NCBI GenBank assembly: GCA_965368175.1
Contig: CBDULX010000048.1
Span: forward strand, 1 to 16,568
Direction: 5' to 3'
Length of the DNA stretch: 16,568 bases
Origin: CBDULX01 sp965368175
GTDB lineage: Bacteria > Pseudomonadota > Gammaproteobacteria > SZUA-229
In this document: in pieces, positions 6,146-11,561 of the stretch
Position numbering within the stretch: position 1 is the stretch's first letter
Layout: the number at the start of each line of letters is the position of its first letter
The notes under the pieces: generated by a model
The model's database searches: none
Told to the model about the DNA's origin: nothing
The model's input: the letters and a program-made list of their open reading frames with translations, nothing else
Position numbers and translations under genes: made by a program

Positions 6146-7846
6146 ATGGAGTTGCAGACAGTCAAAAACATTTTGGAAGCCATACTGTTATCGGTGGATA
6201 AGCCGATGGATTTACGCCAACTGGATAAGCTGTTTGAAGCCGATGAAGATAATCGGCCATCTAAAGATCAGATCCTGGAGGCCTTGCAAATATTGCAGGA
6301 TGATTATCAGGGTCGTGGTATGGAACTGACAGAAGTATCCAGTGGTTACAGGATACAGGTGCGAGAAGGCTATACCAGCTGGTTATCTCGATTGTGGGAA
6401 GAGAAAGCCCCTCGGTATTCACGGGCCTTACTGGAAACAATAGTGTTGATTGCCTATCGGCAACCCATCACCCGTGGGGAAATCGAGGAAATCCGCGGTG
6501 TTAGCGTCAGTAGCCATATTATGAAAACCCTGCTGGAACGAGAGTGGGTCCGGGTGCTTGGACACAAAGATGTTCCAGGCAAGCCCTCCATGTATGGCAC
6601 GACTCGAGAGTTTCTTGATTATTTTAATCTTAAAACACTGGATGAGTTACCACCTCTGTCCGATATCAAGGATCTGGACAAGCTGCATCCGTCACTGGAG
6701 CTGGATGATGAGCCGGGGTCCAGGAATGCTGAAACCACAGAGTCGGAAGCAGGTTCTGAAGTATCTGCCGAGGTGGAGGCTGAAGCAGATAACGCTAAAG
6801 TCGAGCCTGATGCGCCCGATGATTCCTATCAGGATGGTGTCGAGGACGCGGATGAGGATGTAGACGAGAAGCTCGAGAAGGAAAAGCAGGCACTGACCCG
6901 TCAGTCACCTGAATCAGCAGATAGCGATGAGTCCTTAGAAGAATCGGTGGATCAGGATGTTCAGTATGCTTCTGAAGCGGCTGAAACCGCTGAGCCGGAA
7001 ACAATCACTACAGTGGTCGTCGAGACGAAATCTGAAATTGATATTATTATCGAGCAGGTCGATGCTGCCGATGATTCTCATGAGGAAGGGGTAGAAGAAG
7101 GCGATGAGGCTAAGGGCGAGAAGCTGGTGCAGGAAGAACAGGTTCTGCCAGATGAGTCGTCCGAAACAGCCGATATGGATGAGCAGCCGGTAGAGAAATC
7201 AGCAGAACAGGATGTTCAGATTACTGCTGAGGAGGCTGAAATTACAGAACCAGAAATCATGGCTGAAGTAGTTGCCGAGATGGACCCGGAGCTGGATAAG
7301 TCTGTTGAGCCGCGTGATGCACCCGATGATTCTCATGAGGAAGGGGTCGAAGAAGTCGATGAGGATATGGACGAGCAGCTGGCACAGGAAGAACAGGCTC
7401 TGCCCCATGAGTTATCTGCAACAGCAGATATGGATGAGCAGCCGGTAGATCAATCAGCAGAACAGGATGTTCAACTTACTGCTGAGGAGGCTGAAATTAC
7501 AGAACCAGAAATCATGGCTGAAGTGGTAGTCGAGATGGACCTGGAAATAGATAAGCCTGTTGAGCCGCTGGATGCTGCCGATGATTCTCATGAGGTGGCT
7601 GTTGAGGAAGTCGATGAGAATATCGACGAGGAACATGAGCAGGAAAAGAAGCTACTGGCCAGTGGGGCAGATGAGCAGGAACCGGTTGAGGAATTACCCG
7701 ATCAGGATGTTCAGCCTGAGCCTGGGCGTCGCGGATGGTCGATGTTGGCACAGTTACTCTGGGAAAGGTTGAAAAGGCTGATGCAGAAAGCCCGGAAGCG
7801 ACAGGAGACTGAATTGAATTCTGGCCCGGGATTGTTGAATTTTTAA
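6146..7846 (+). CDS. scpB: segregation and condensation protein B with acidic repeat extension
   Basis: Residues 1 to about 165 are a normal ScpB: two winged-helix domains with LEAILLSVDKP near the N-terminus, LETIVLIAYRQPITRGEIEE (about 94-113) and GKPSMYGTTREFLDYFNL (about 145-162). The dimer clamps the ScpA middle region in the Smc-ScpAB condensin. Typical ScpB is 180-300 aa; this one is 566. The rest is a Glu/Asp-rich, probably disordered region made of tandem repeats of about 85 residues beginning at 222, 306, 391 and 476. After residue 527 it ends in a basic amphipathic segment with WSMLAQLLWERLKRLMQKA (531-549). The reading frame stays open across all repeats and keeps the same acidic character, so the extension looks translated rather than a frameshift artefact. 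No clear Shine-Dalgarno precedes the start, and coupling to scpA is likely. Confidence 0.94.
   Translation: MELQTVKNILEAILLSVDKPMDLRQLDKLFEADEDNRPSKDQILEALQILQDDYQGRGMELTEVSSGYRIQVREGYTSWLSRLWEEKAPRYSRALLETIVLIAYRQPITRGEIEEIRGVSVSSHIMKTLLEREWVRVLGHKDVPGKPSMYGTTREFLDYFNLKTLDELPPLSDIKDLDKLHPSLELDDEPGSRNAETTESEAGSEVSAEVEAEADNAKVEPDAPDDSYQDGVEDADEDVDEKLEKEKQALTRQSPESADSDESLEESVDQDVQYASEAAETAEPETITTVVVETKSEIDIIIEQVDAADDSHEEGVEEGDEAKGEKLVQEEQVLPDESSETADMDEQPVEKSAEQDVQITAEEAEITEPEIMAEVVAEMDPELDKSVEPRDAPDDSHEEGVEEVDEDMDEQLAQEEQALPHELSATADMDEQPVDQSAEQDVQLTAEEAEITEPEIMAEVVVEMDLEIDKPVEPLDAADDSHEVAVEEVDENIDEEHEQEKKLLASGADEQEPVEELPDQDVQPEPGRRGWSMLAQLLWERLKRLMQKARKRQETELNSGPGLLNF
6809..7714 (+). repeat. 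tandem 252-255-bp coding repeats inside scpB
   Basis: Four units start at 6809, 7061, 7316 and 7571, so the spacing is 252, 255 and 255 bases, always a multiple of three. Each opens with DA(A/P)DDS, continues through an acidic stretch to DMDEQPV-type and QDVQ-type motifs, and closes with AEPE/TEPE plus a hydrophobic VVVE patch. Units 2 and 3 are close to identical over long stretches of DNA, unit 1 is the most diverged, and unit 4 is cut short soon after QDVQ. This pattern fits successive in-frame duplication, most recently between units 2 and 3. Confidence 0.9.
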
Positions 7847-7863
7847 CCATTTTGTGCTATAGA
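7835..7863 (+). promoter_or_regulatory. extended -10 promoter for the mini-rod gene
   Basis: TTGAAT (7835-7840), a 17-base spacer and TATAGA (7858-7863), preceded by the TG of an extended -10, lie over and just after the scpB stop codon. The leader to the ATG at 7896 would be about 25 nt. This suggests the next two genes can be transcribed independently of the trpS-scpAB operon. Confidence 0.55.
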
Positions 7864-7895
7864 ATAAACACGTGTAATTGCGTCTGGAGTACGAA

Positions 7896-8135
7896 ATGGG
7901 CGTTTTATCAGTTCAAAGCAGTGCAATGTTGGGTATTCAGCGTGGTCTTGATGGATTACGTAGAGATGCGTCCGAAATCGCCAGTGCAGACCAGCTTAAC
8001 AATGCCGGACGTGGAACAAATCTGGAAGAGGCTATGGTCGGACTCAATCAGAATAAGGTACAGGTACAGGCCTCCGCTAAAGTGGTATCCGCTCTCGATG
8101 AAGTGATCGGCAGCCTGATCGACACCCGTGCCTGA
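7896..8135 (+). CDS. small flagellar rod/hook-like protein (D0-type termini only)
   Basis: A 79-aa protein. The C-terminal half (about 45-79; NQNKVQVQASAKVVSALDEV then IGSLIDTRA) resembles the C-terminal helix of FlgC/FlgG/FlgE axial proteins, which end in similar ANAKVI-x-TADEMLGTLLDIR-type sequences. The N-terminal half (LSVQSSAMLGIQRGLDGLRR) resembles their N-terminal D0 helix, including the alternating small and hydrophobic pattern. The middle domains that make up most of a rod protein are absent. I infer a miniature axial-like coiled protein of unknown role. No other flagellar structural genes are present here. The ATG is preceded by GGAG at 7886-7889, six bases away; an upstream TTG at 7878 has no such site. 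The next gene encodes a putative metalloprotease. Confidence 0.72.
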   Translation: MGVLSVQSSAMLGIQRGLDGLRRDASEIASADQLNNAGRGTNLEEAMVGLNQNKVQVQASAKVVSALDEVIGSLIDTRA

Positions 8136-8184
8136 CACAGGTCAGTAATACCAACGCCTCACCGGCAATAAATGGTTTAGCCTT

Positions 8185-8793
8185 ATGCAAACCGGTGTTC
8201 ATCAACAAGTCTCATCAACAGCACCACTGGGTACTATTTCTCCTCAGCGGGTCAATACGTCTGCTGATTTATCATACACCTCATCCAGCCAGAAAGAGCA
8301 GGACGATCAGCTAGAAGCTGAAATTCGTCGCCAGGAAAATCTGTTTATCCAGAAATTACAGGCCAGGGATCGTGAAGTAAGAGCCCATGAAGCGGCCCAT
8401 CTGGCAGCCGGACGCTCCTATGTTACCGGCGGCCCCAGTTATACCTATCAGCAGGGGCCTGATGGTCGAGCCTATGCTATCGGTGGAGAGGTGCATCTCG
8501 ATACTGCAAAAGTACCCGATGACCCGGATGCTACACTAGATAAGGCCGAAACCGTCCGTCGAGCCGCACTGGCGCCGGCCAGTCCATCACCTCAGGATTT
8601 GAGGGTGGCTGCCGATGCCTCCCAGATGGCGGCGCAAGCACGGCTTGAAATTGCCATTATCAGACGGCAAGAGAGTCAGCCATCTCAGAACCGTGAGCAG
8701 GATACTACTGCCACAGCGGGTCGCAACGACCAGGCTATTCAGTCATTTACTTCCCGGGAAACTCCATCTACGGGCTTTAGCCAGTTTGCCTGA
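8185..8793 (+). CDS. putative metalloprotease (SprA-related, CJM1_0395-like family)
   Basis: A 202-aa protein with no signal peptide or membrane helix. A charged helical region (about 37-66) leads into EVRAHEAAHLAAGRSYVTGG. The HEAAH at residues 68-72 is a gluzincin-like zinc motif, and GGEVHLD (100-106) could hold a further ligand. The block VPDDPDATLDKAETVRRAAL followed by APASPSPQDLRVAADASQMA is typical of this family of putative metalloproteases. The termini are Ser/Thr/Gln-rich and probably disordered. Proteolysis has not been shown from sequence. An in-frame TAG at 8176 fixes ATG 8185 as the first possible start, although the Shine-Dalgarno is poor. The gene sits 49 bases after the mini-rod gene and is probably co-transcribed. 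Confidence 0.85.
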   Translation: MQTGVHQQVSSTAPLGTISPQRVNTSADLSYTSSSQKEQDDQLEAEIRRQENLFIQKLQARDREVRAHEAAHLAAGRSYVTGGPSYTYQQGPDGRAYAIGGEVHLDTAKVPDDPDATLDKAETVRRAALAPASPSPQDLRVAADASQMAAQARLEIAIIRRQESQPSQNREQDTTATAGRNDQAIQSFTSRETPSTGFSQFA

Positions 8794-8828
8794 GTTTAAT
8801 CTATAGCAGATAGGCAAAAGCCAGTGTC

Positions 8829-8923
8829 CGCAAATAAACGCAAATGAACGCGAATGTTTTATTTGTGCGCCTACGGCGCACAACACAGAGATGCTTTCGT
8901 TTTTATTTGCGTTCATTCGCGTT
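8829..8923. repeat. interrupted inverted repeat of 10-bp CGC(A/G)AAT units
   Basis: The left arm is a 10-bp periodic run, CGCAAATAAA, CGCAAATGAA, CGCGAATG (8829-8856). Its core AACGCAAATGAACGCGAAT (8837-8855) matches the reverse complement of the right arm (8905-8923) at 17 of 19 positions. Between the arms lies a perfect 9-bp hairpin. The whole could form a cruciform or a long RNA stem between two convergent genes. I recall similar CGCAAATGAACGC-type sequences scattered through intergenic regions of many gammaproteobacteria, so it is probably a dispersed repeat. Confidence 0.8.
8863..8883. terminator. perfect 9-bp GC-rich hairpin with 3-nt loop
   Basis: TTGTGCGCC, loop TAC, GGCGCACAA. It has the strength of a terminator stem, but on the plus strand the next T-run (8900-8904) is 16 bases away. 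On the minus strand the sequence after the stem is AATAAAACATT, with no U-tract. It could still stop or stabilise the 3' end of the upstream metalloprotease transcript. Confidence 0.4.
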
Positions 8924-8924
8924 G

Positions 8925-9051
8925 CCTGCATGGACGCAGGTAAGGGGTTGAGCACGACTGTATGGATACAGGAGGTACGAGCCCATGGAAGGGCGAAGGT
9001 GGAACAATGCTAGGAGCAATTGTCGAGAGCAATGCAGGAGCAGTTGCCGAG
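8925..9051. repeat. run of small hairpins and a 24/25-bp tandem direct repeat
   Basis: Successive short inverted repeats share ATGGA-type loops: CCTGC-ATGGAC-GCAGG (8925-8940), TGTAT-GG-ATACA (8959-8970) and GCCC-ATGGAA-GGGC (8981-8994). Then 9003-9027 and 9028-9051 are direct copies differing by one indel and three substitutions, both of the form ACAATGC-AGGAGCA-TTG-CGAG. No reading frame stays open through it. Confidence 0.65.
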
Positions 9052-9066
9052 GACGCGGAAGCTTTC

Positions 9067-9084
9067 ATTTGCGTTGTTCGCGTT
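9067..9084. repeat. third copy of the CGC(A/G)AAT-type arm
   Basis: ATTTGCGTTGTTCGCGTT repeats the right arm of the inverted repeat (8905-8923) in the same orientation, with one base fewer and one change. The hairpin-rich stretch 8924-9066 is therefore flanked by direct copies of the arm. Confidence 0.7.
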
Positions 9085-9172
9085 TTCTTGAATATTTTTT
9101 AAGGTGAAGTGTACCTGGTTGGTTTCCAGCTACCAACAGGAGAGGAGCGTACATGTTCGGCTATTGCAGGTT

Positions 9173-9466
9173 CTATTTTTTAAGAATTGAGCCGGCTATT
9201 TCATAACCTTCGGCTTCGATTGAATCGCAGCGTAGAACTTCTACGGTAATATCCAGTGGTGGAGTAATGGGGTTTTCCGGGGAGATACTTACCTGAATTT
9301 CTGTCCCCGGTTTTAGTTGCTGGTCGATCACGAGTGAGATGCCATCTCCACTCAGGTTTTTTACTACACCATTTTTTTTCTCCCCTGAGTCATTTACCGA
9401 ATACTCCATAGTACAGTCAAGATTCATACGGAAAAAGTTACGTTTTTCAGAATAATCAGTAGGCAT
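9173..9466 (-). CDS. PilZ domain protein
   Basis: A 97-aa single-domain PilZ protein, a cytoplasmic c-di-GMP receptor. The binding signatures are complete: RNFFR (R9 and R13, the RxxxR motif) and NLSGDG (37-42, the (N/D)xSxxG motif), followed by the beta-barrel strand ISLVIDQQLKPGTEIQVSIS. The length is that of a bare PilZ domain with no output domain, so it probably acts through a partner protein. A Shine-Dalgarno GGAG (9472-9475 on the minus strand) stands five bases before the ATG. It is downstream of, and in the same direction as, the cyclic-nucleotide/rhodanese gene, but the gap of about 120 bases leaves room for its own promoter, which I could not identify confidently. Confidence 0.95.
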   Translation of the reverse strand: MPTDYSEKRNFFRMNLDCTMEYSVNDSGEKKNGVVKNLSGDGISLVIDQQLKPGTEIQVSISPENPITPPLDITVEVLRCDSIEAEGYEIAGSILKK

Positions 9467-9550
9467 ACTGTCTCCACATATTAAACAGGCTTAGAGCTTC
9501 TTATGTGCGAAATATCGCGAGCAGCTGTAATTAGTCTAGTGAGCTTATAT

Positions 9551-9573
9551 GGATAAAGCTACACCAGTTATCC
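9551..9573 (-). other. GGATAA/TTATCC inverted repeat between the rhodanese and PilZ genes
   Basis: Six-base perfect arms are separated by 11 bases, 16 bases past the rhodanese-fusion stop codon. There is no U-tract, so it is a weak terminator or a possible regulatory site for the PilZ gene. Confidence 0.25.
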
Positions 9574-9588
9574 TGCTTTTGTGAACTG

Positions 9589-10674
9589 CTAGTGGAATTT
9601 CCTGGTGCGAGGCACAAAATTTGTGCCGGGGGATGACAGCTCGATTTCGTAGGGCCAGTCTCTTATGCCGCCTTCCAGTGACAGGGCTTCGATCTTGTTT
9701 TTTGCCAGAACCAGTGCTGCCACGGCGCTTCTGGGGCCGGAGTGGCAATAGAGTATGTAGGGTTGCTCCTTGTCCAGCTCACTTAGTCGACTGGTCAGTT
9801 CGGCCAGTGGCATCAACTGGGCACCGGGTATGCGATTTTCTGAAAATTCCTCCGCGAAGCGTACGTCCAGTAGTTTATATCCATTATCCAGCATGGTCTG
9901 GGCGACACGTGGTTGTACTGTGCGAACCAGGGGTCGCTGCATGAGTTCCTGGTGGTCCTGTTTGCCGAGAACCAGAATTTCACTATCTTCCAGCAAGATT
10001 ATGGTTTCAGTGAGGTTTTTACCAGAAACCAGGGCTTCGTCGCCAAAGGTGTCACCTGCACCCAGTTCGGTAATCGGGTGGTTTTGACTGGTTTCCTTAT
10101 CAAAATGCTGGACTTCTGCCCGGCCAGACAAAATCAGGTAATAGGCATCGCAGTCTTCTCGGTGATTATTGATGACTTCGCCCTTGTGGAATTGCTTATG
10201 TTGCATACGTGAGAATGCATTTTCAATGTATTCCATGGGGATGCTTCTAAACACCAGCGTGTTGCGTATTAAATCGATGTAATTGACGAATTGTTCGGAT
10301 TCCCGGCGGATCTGGTCCCAGGCAATGATGGTGTCCAGGGTTTCACGATTGGCATGACAGATAATGCAGTCGGATTTGGCAATGATGTTACAGCTTTTGT
10401 GATCCTTGGGGAGAAGTACCGGGCATCTCTGGGTTTGAGTCGGTTCCACGATGGTCTGGATGCTGCCTTCACAGATTACGTCGATCTGGCCCTCCATCAG
10501 GTAAAGGTAGTCCTGGCTTTTGCTGCCCTTGATTTGCAGGATTTCATCCTGTTGAAGCTCGATCACGCGTATATGATTGACAATTTCATTCAGTCTTTCT
10601 GGACTCAGGTTGTTGAACGGGAAATACAAGTTACTGAGTTTAAAGAGAATTTTTTTCAGTTTGGTGCTAATCAT
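9589..10674 (-). CDS. tandem cyclic-nucleotide-binding-like domains fused to rhodanese
   Basis: From the preferred start the protein has 361 aa. Residues about 11-125 form a diverged cNMP-binding beta-roll (LYLMEGQIDV). Residues about 141-245 form a second, better one (YYLILSGRAEVQHF, then ELGAGDTFGDEALVSGKNLT). Residues about 256-345 are a rhodanese domain (YKLLDVRFAEEFSENRIPGA and YCHSGPRSAVAALVL) with the expected catalytic cysteine at 310. In the second cNMP domain the phosphate cassette has FGDEALVSG but lacks the usual Arg of the R-(T/S)-A segment, so cAMP binding is doubtful. There is no DNA-binding helix-turn-helix, so it is not a Crp-type regulator. The frame extends upstream to an ATG at 10755, but that would overlap the preceding gene by 23 bases and add a sequence without domain features. 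The ATG at 10674 lies just before a palindrome. The role is unknown; sulfur transfer or redox control gated by a ligand is an inference. Confidence 0.85.
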   Translation of the reverse strand: MISTKLKKILFKLSNLYFPFNNLSPERLNEIVNHIRVIELQQDEILQIKGSKSQDYLYLMEGQIDVICEGSIQTIVEPTQTQRCPVLLPKDHKSCNIIAKSDCIICHANRETLDTIIAWDQIRRESEQFVNYIDLIRNTLVFRSIPMEYIENAFSRMQHKQFHKGEVINNHREDCDAYYLILSGRAEVQHFDKETSQNHPITELGAGDTFGDEALVSGKNLTETIILLEDSEILVLGKQDHQELMQRPLVRTVQPRVAQTMLDNGYKLLDVRFAEEFSENRIPGAQLMPLAELTSRLSELDKEQPYILYCHSGPRSAVAALVLAKNKIEALSLEGGIRDWPYEIELSSPGTNFVPRTRKFH

Positions 10675-10683
10675 ATGTGTTAC

Positions 10684-10698
10684 ACACCATATTGGTGT
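10684..10698. promoter_or_regulatory. ACACCA-TAT-TGGTGT palindrome before the rhodanese-fusion start
   Basis: Perfect 6-bp arms around TAT lie 9 bases upstream of the preferred start codon, in the 58-base gap after the upstream gene. It could be an operator, or a small RNA hairpin near the ribosome site that controls translation. Confidence 0.3.
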
Positions 10699-10732
10699 TC
10701 GGTTTTTAATCAGTGGCAGCTGAAATATTAGC

Positions 10733-11524
10733 CTATTTTGGCTGGGCCTGCTCATTAAACAGGGCCTTGTCCAGAGTCTGGTGATTTATCCGGGTCAGGA
10801 ATATTTCCTGTTGCTTATTTTTATCTGAAATCTGCAGGACTTCAATAGGTATTCCAACCATATTTTCCTGTTCATAATCGACGTGGATAAAGTCGGTTTT
10901 ACCCATGGCGATCCTGAGTCGGGTAAACACTGTGTAGTTGAACTGGTAAAAACTACGCAGGGTGGCGTAATCTGAATCCGACAGTTTTAAAGCTTGCTGA
11001 CTGGCCATGCACACCTGCTTTAATAGCTGTTGATTTCGGCTGATGTTATAAACGCTGCATTTAATTTTCTGGATGGTACGGGTCTGTTGGGTGGGTTCTA
11101 CCTTGAGGAAGGTATGAGCACCATAAAACTCGGGATATTTTAGCTGAGCAACCAGGTCTTCTGCTATACGTTTTTCTTCGGCTGACATGGCCTTTAATTT
11201 CTCCTTTAACTGCAGTTCCACTTCGGCCATTTTTTGTAGACGTTGCTTATTCATCGTAGCTACACGACTATTCAGATAATCACTATCAATTCGTGATATA
11301 TTTCCGGTCTCTCTATCTATATTTAACAATGCTTGCTGAGTTTTGTCGTATAGTTTGTATTGTTTGGCGTCTGCCTGGTTAATACGCAGTATATTATCTT
11401 TTAGCAGGTAAATGACTTCCTGGCCCTGATTCGAACCATCGGGAATAACAAATACCAGTGTGGCATCGGCGAGTGATAGTTCACTGAACAGCGACAACAC
11501 AGCTAACGACAGAAATAATTTCAT
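10733..11524 (-). CDS. exported protein of unknown function, possibly DUF4412-like
   Basis: A 263-aa protein with a Sec signal peptide (MKLFLSLAVLSLFSELSLA, probable cleavage after Ala19), so periplasmic or outer-membrane associated. The mature N-terminus is beta-rich (ATLVFVIPDG, VIYLLKDNILRI). A charged helical or coiled-coil stretch follows (about 85-127, rich in Lys, Glu and Gln), then a segment with RTIQKIKCSVYNI and VCMA that places two cysteines at 156 and 172, possibly disulfide-bonded. The closing GIPIEVLQISD and EIFLTRINHQTLDKALF resemble the end of DUF4412-type lipoprotein-carrier-like domains. I do not recognise a specific function. It lies upstream of the rhodanese-fusion gene with a 58-base gap and is divergent from rluB across only 37 bases, so its promoter must sit in that gap or inside rluB. 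Confidence 0.85.
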   Translation of the reverse strand: MKLFLSLAVLSLFSELSLADATLVFVIPDGSNQGQEVIYLLKDNILRINQADAKQYKLYDKTQQALLNIDRETGNISRIDSDYLNSRVATMNKQRLQKMAEVELQLKEKLKAMSAEEKRIAEDLVAQLKYPEFYGAHTFLKVEPTQQTRTIQKIKCSVYNISRNQQLLKQVCMASQQALKLSDSDYATLRSFYQFNYTVFTRLRIAMGKTDFIHVDYEQENMVGIPIEVLQISDKNKQQEIFLTRINHQTLDKALFNEQAQPK

Positions 11525-11561
11525 TGCACTTTTTACCCTTGATGTTTGATTTTGGTTAATT

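Larger units (their letters stand above)
8794..9172. other. 379-bp gene-free, repeat-rich intergenic region
   Basis: I find no credible gene here. It separates the plus-strand metalloprotease gene from the convergent minus-strand PilZ gene and contains a large inverted repeat, a nested perfect hairpin, a run of small hairpins with ATGGA-like loops, a 24/25-bp tandem direct repeat and a further copy of the inverted-repeat arm, each listed separately. A weak GTTGGT/ACCAAC hairpin (9118-9137) lies nearest the PilZ stop and lacks a U-tract. Confidence 0.8.

Noticed and set aside
7199..7636. Two minus-strand frames opposite the scpB repeats with nearly the same peptide ending in NILFC
   Set aside because: They are antisense shadows of repeat units 2 and 3; their similarity simply mirrors the coding repeat.
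7878..7895. TTG start six codons upstream of the mini-rod ATG
   Set aside because: The GGAG ribosome site lies between the TTG and the ATG, correctly spaced for the ATG at 7896.
8743..8955. Minus-strand 70-codon open frame over the repeat region
   Set aside because: It overlaps the end of the metalloprotease gene and the inverted repeat. Such frames arise from the dispersed CGCAAAT-type repeat and recur as spurious hypothetical proteins.
8829..9084. Possible CRISPR array
   Set aside because: Units are 10 or 24/25 bp without unique spacers of constant length, arms are inverted as well as direct, and no cas genes are near.
10675..10755. Upstream ATG of the cNMP-rhodanese gene
   Set aside because: It overlaps the preceding gene by 23 bases, runs through a palindrome and adds residues without domain character. 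It is not fully excluded.
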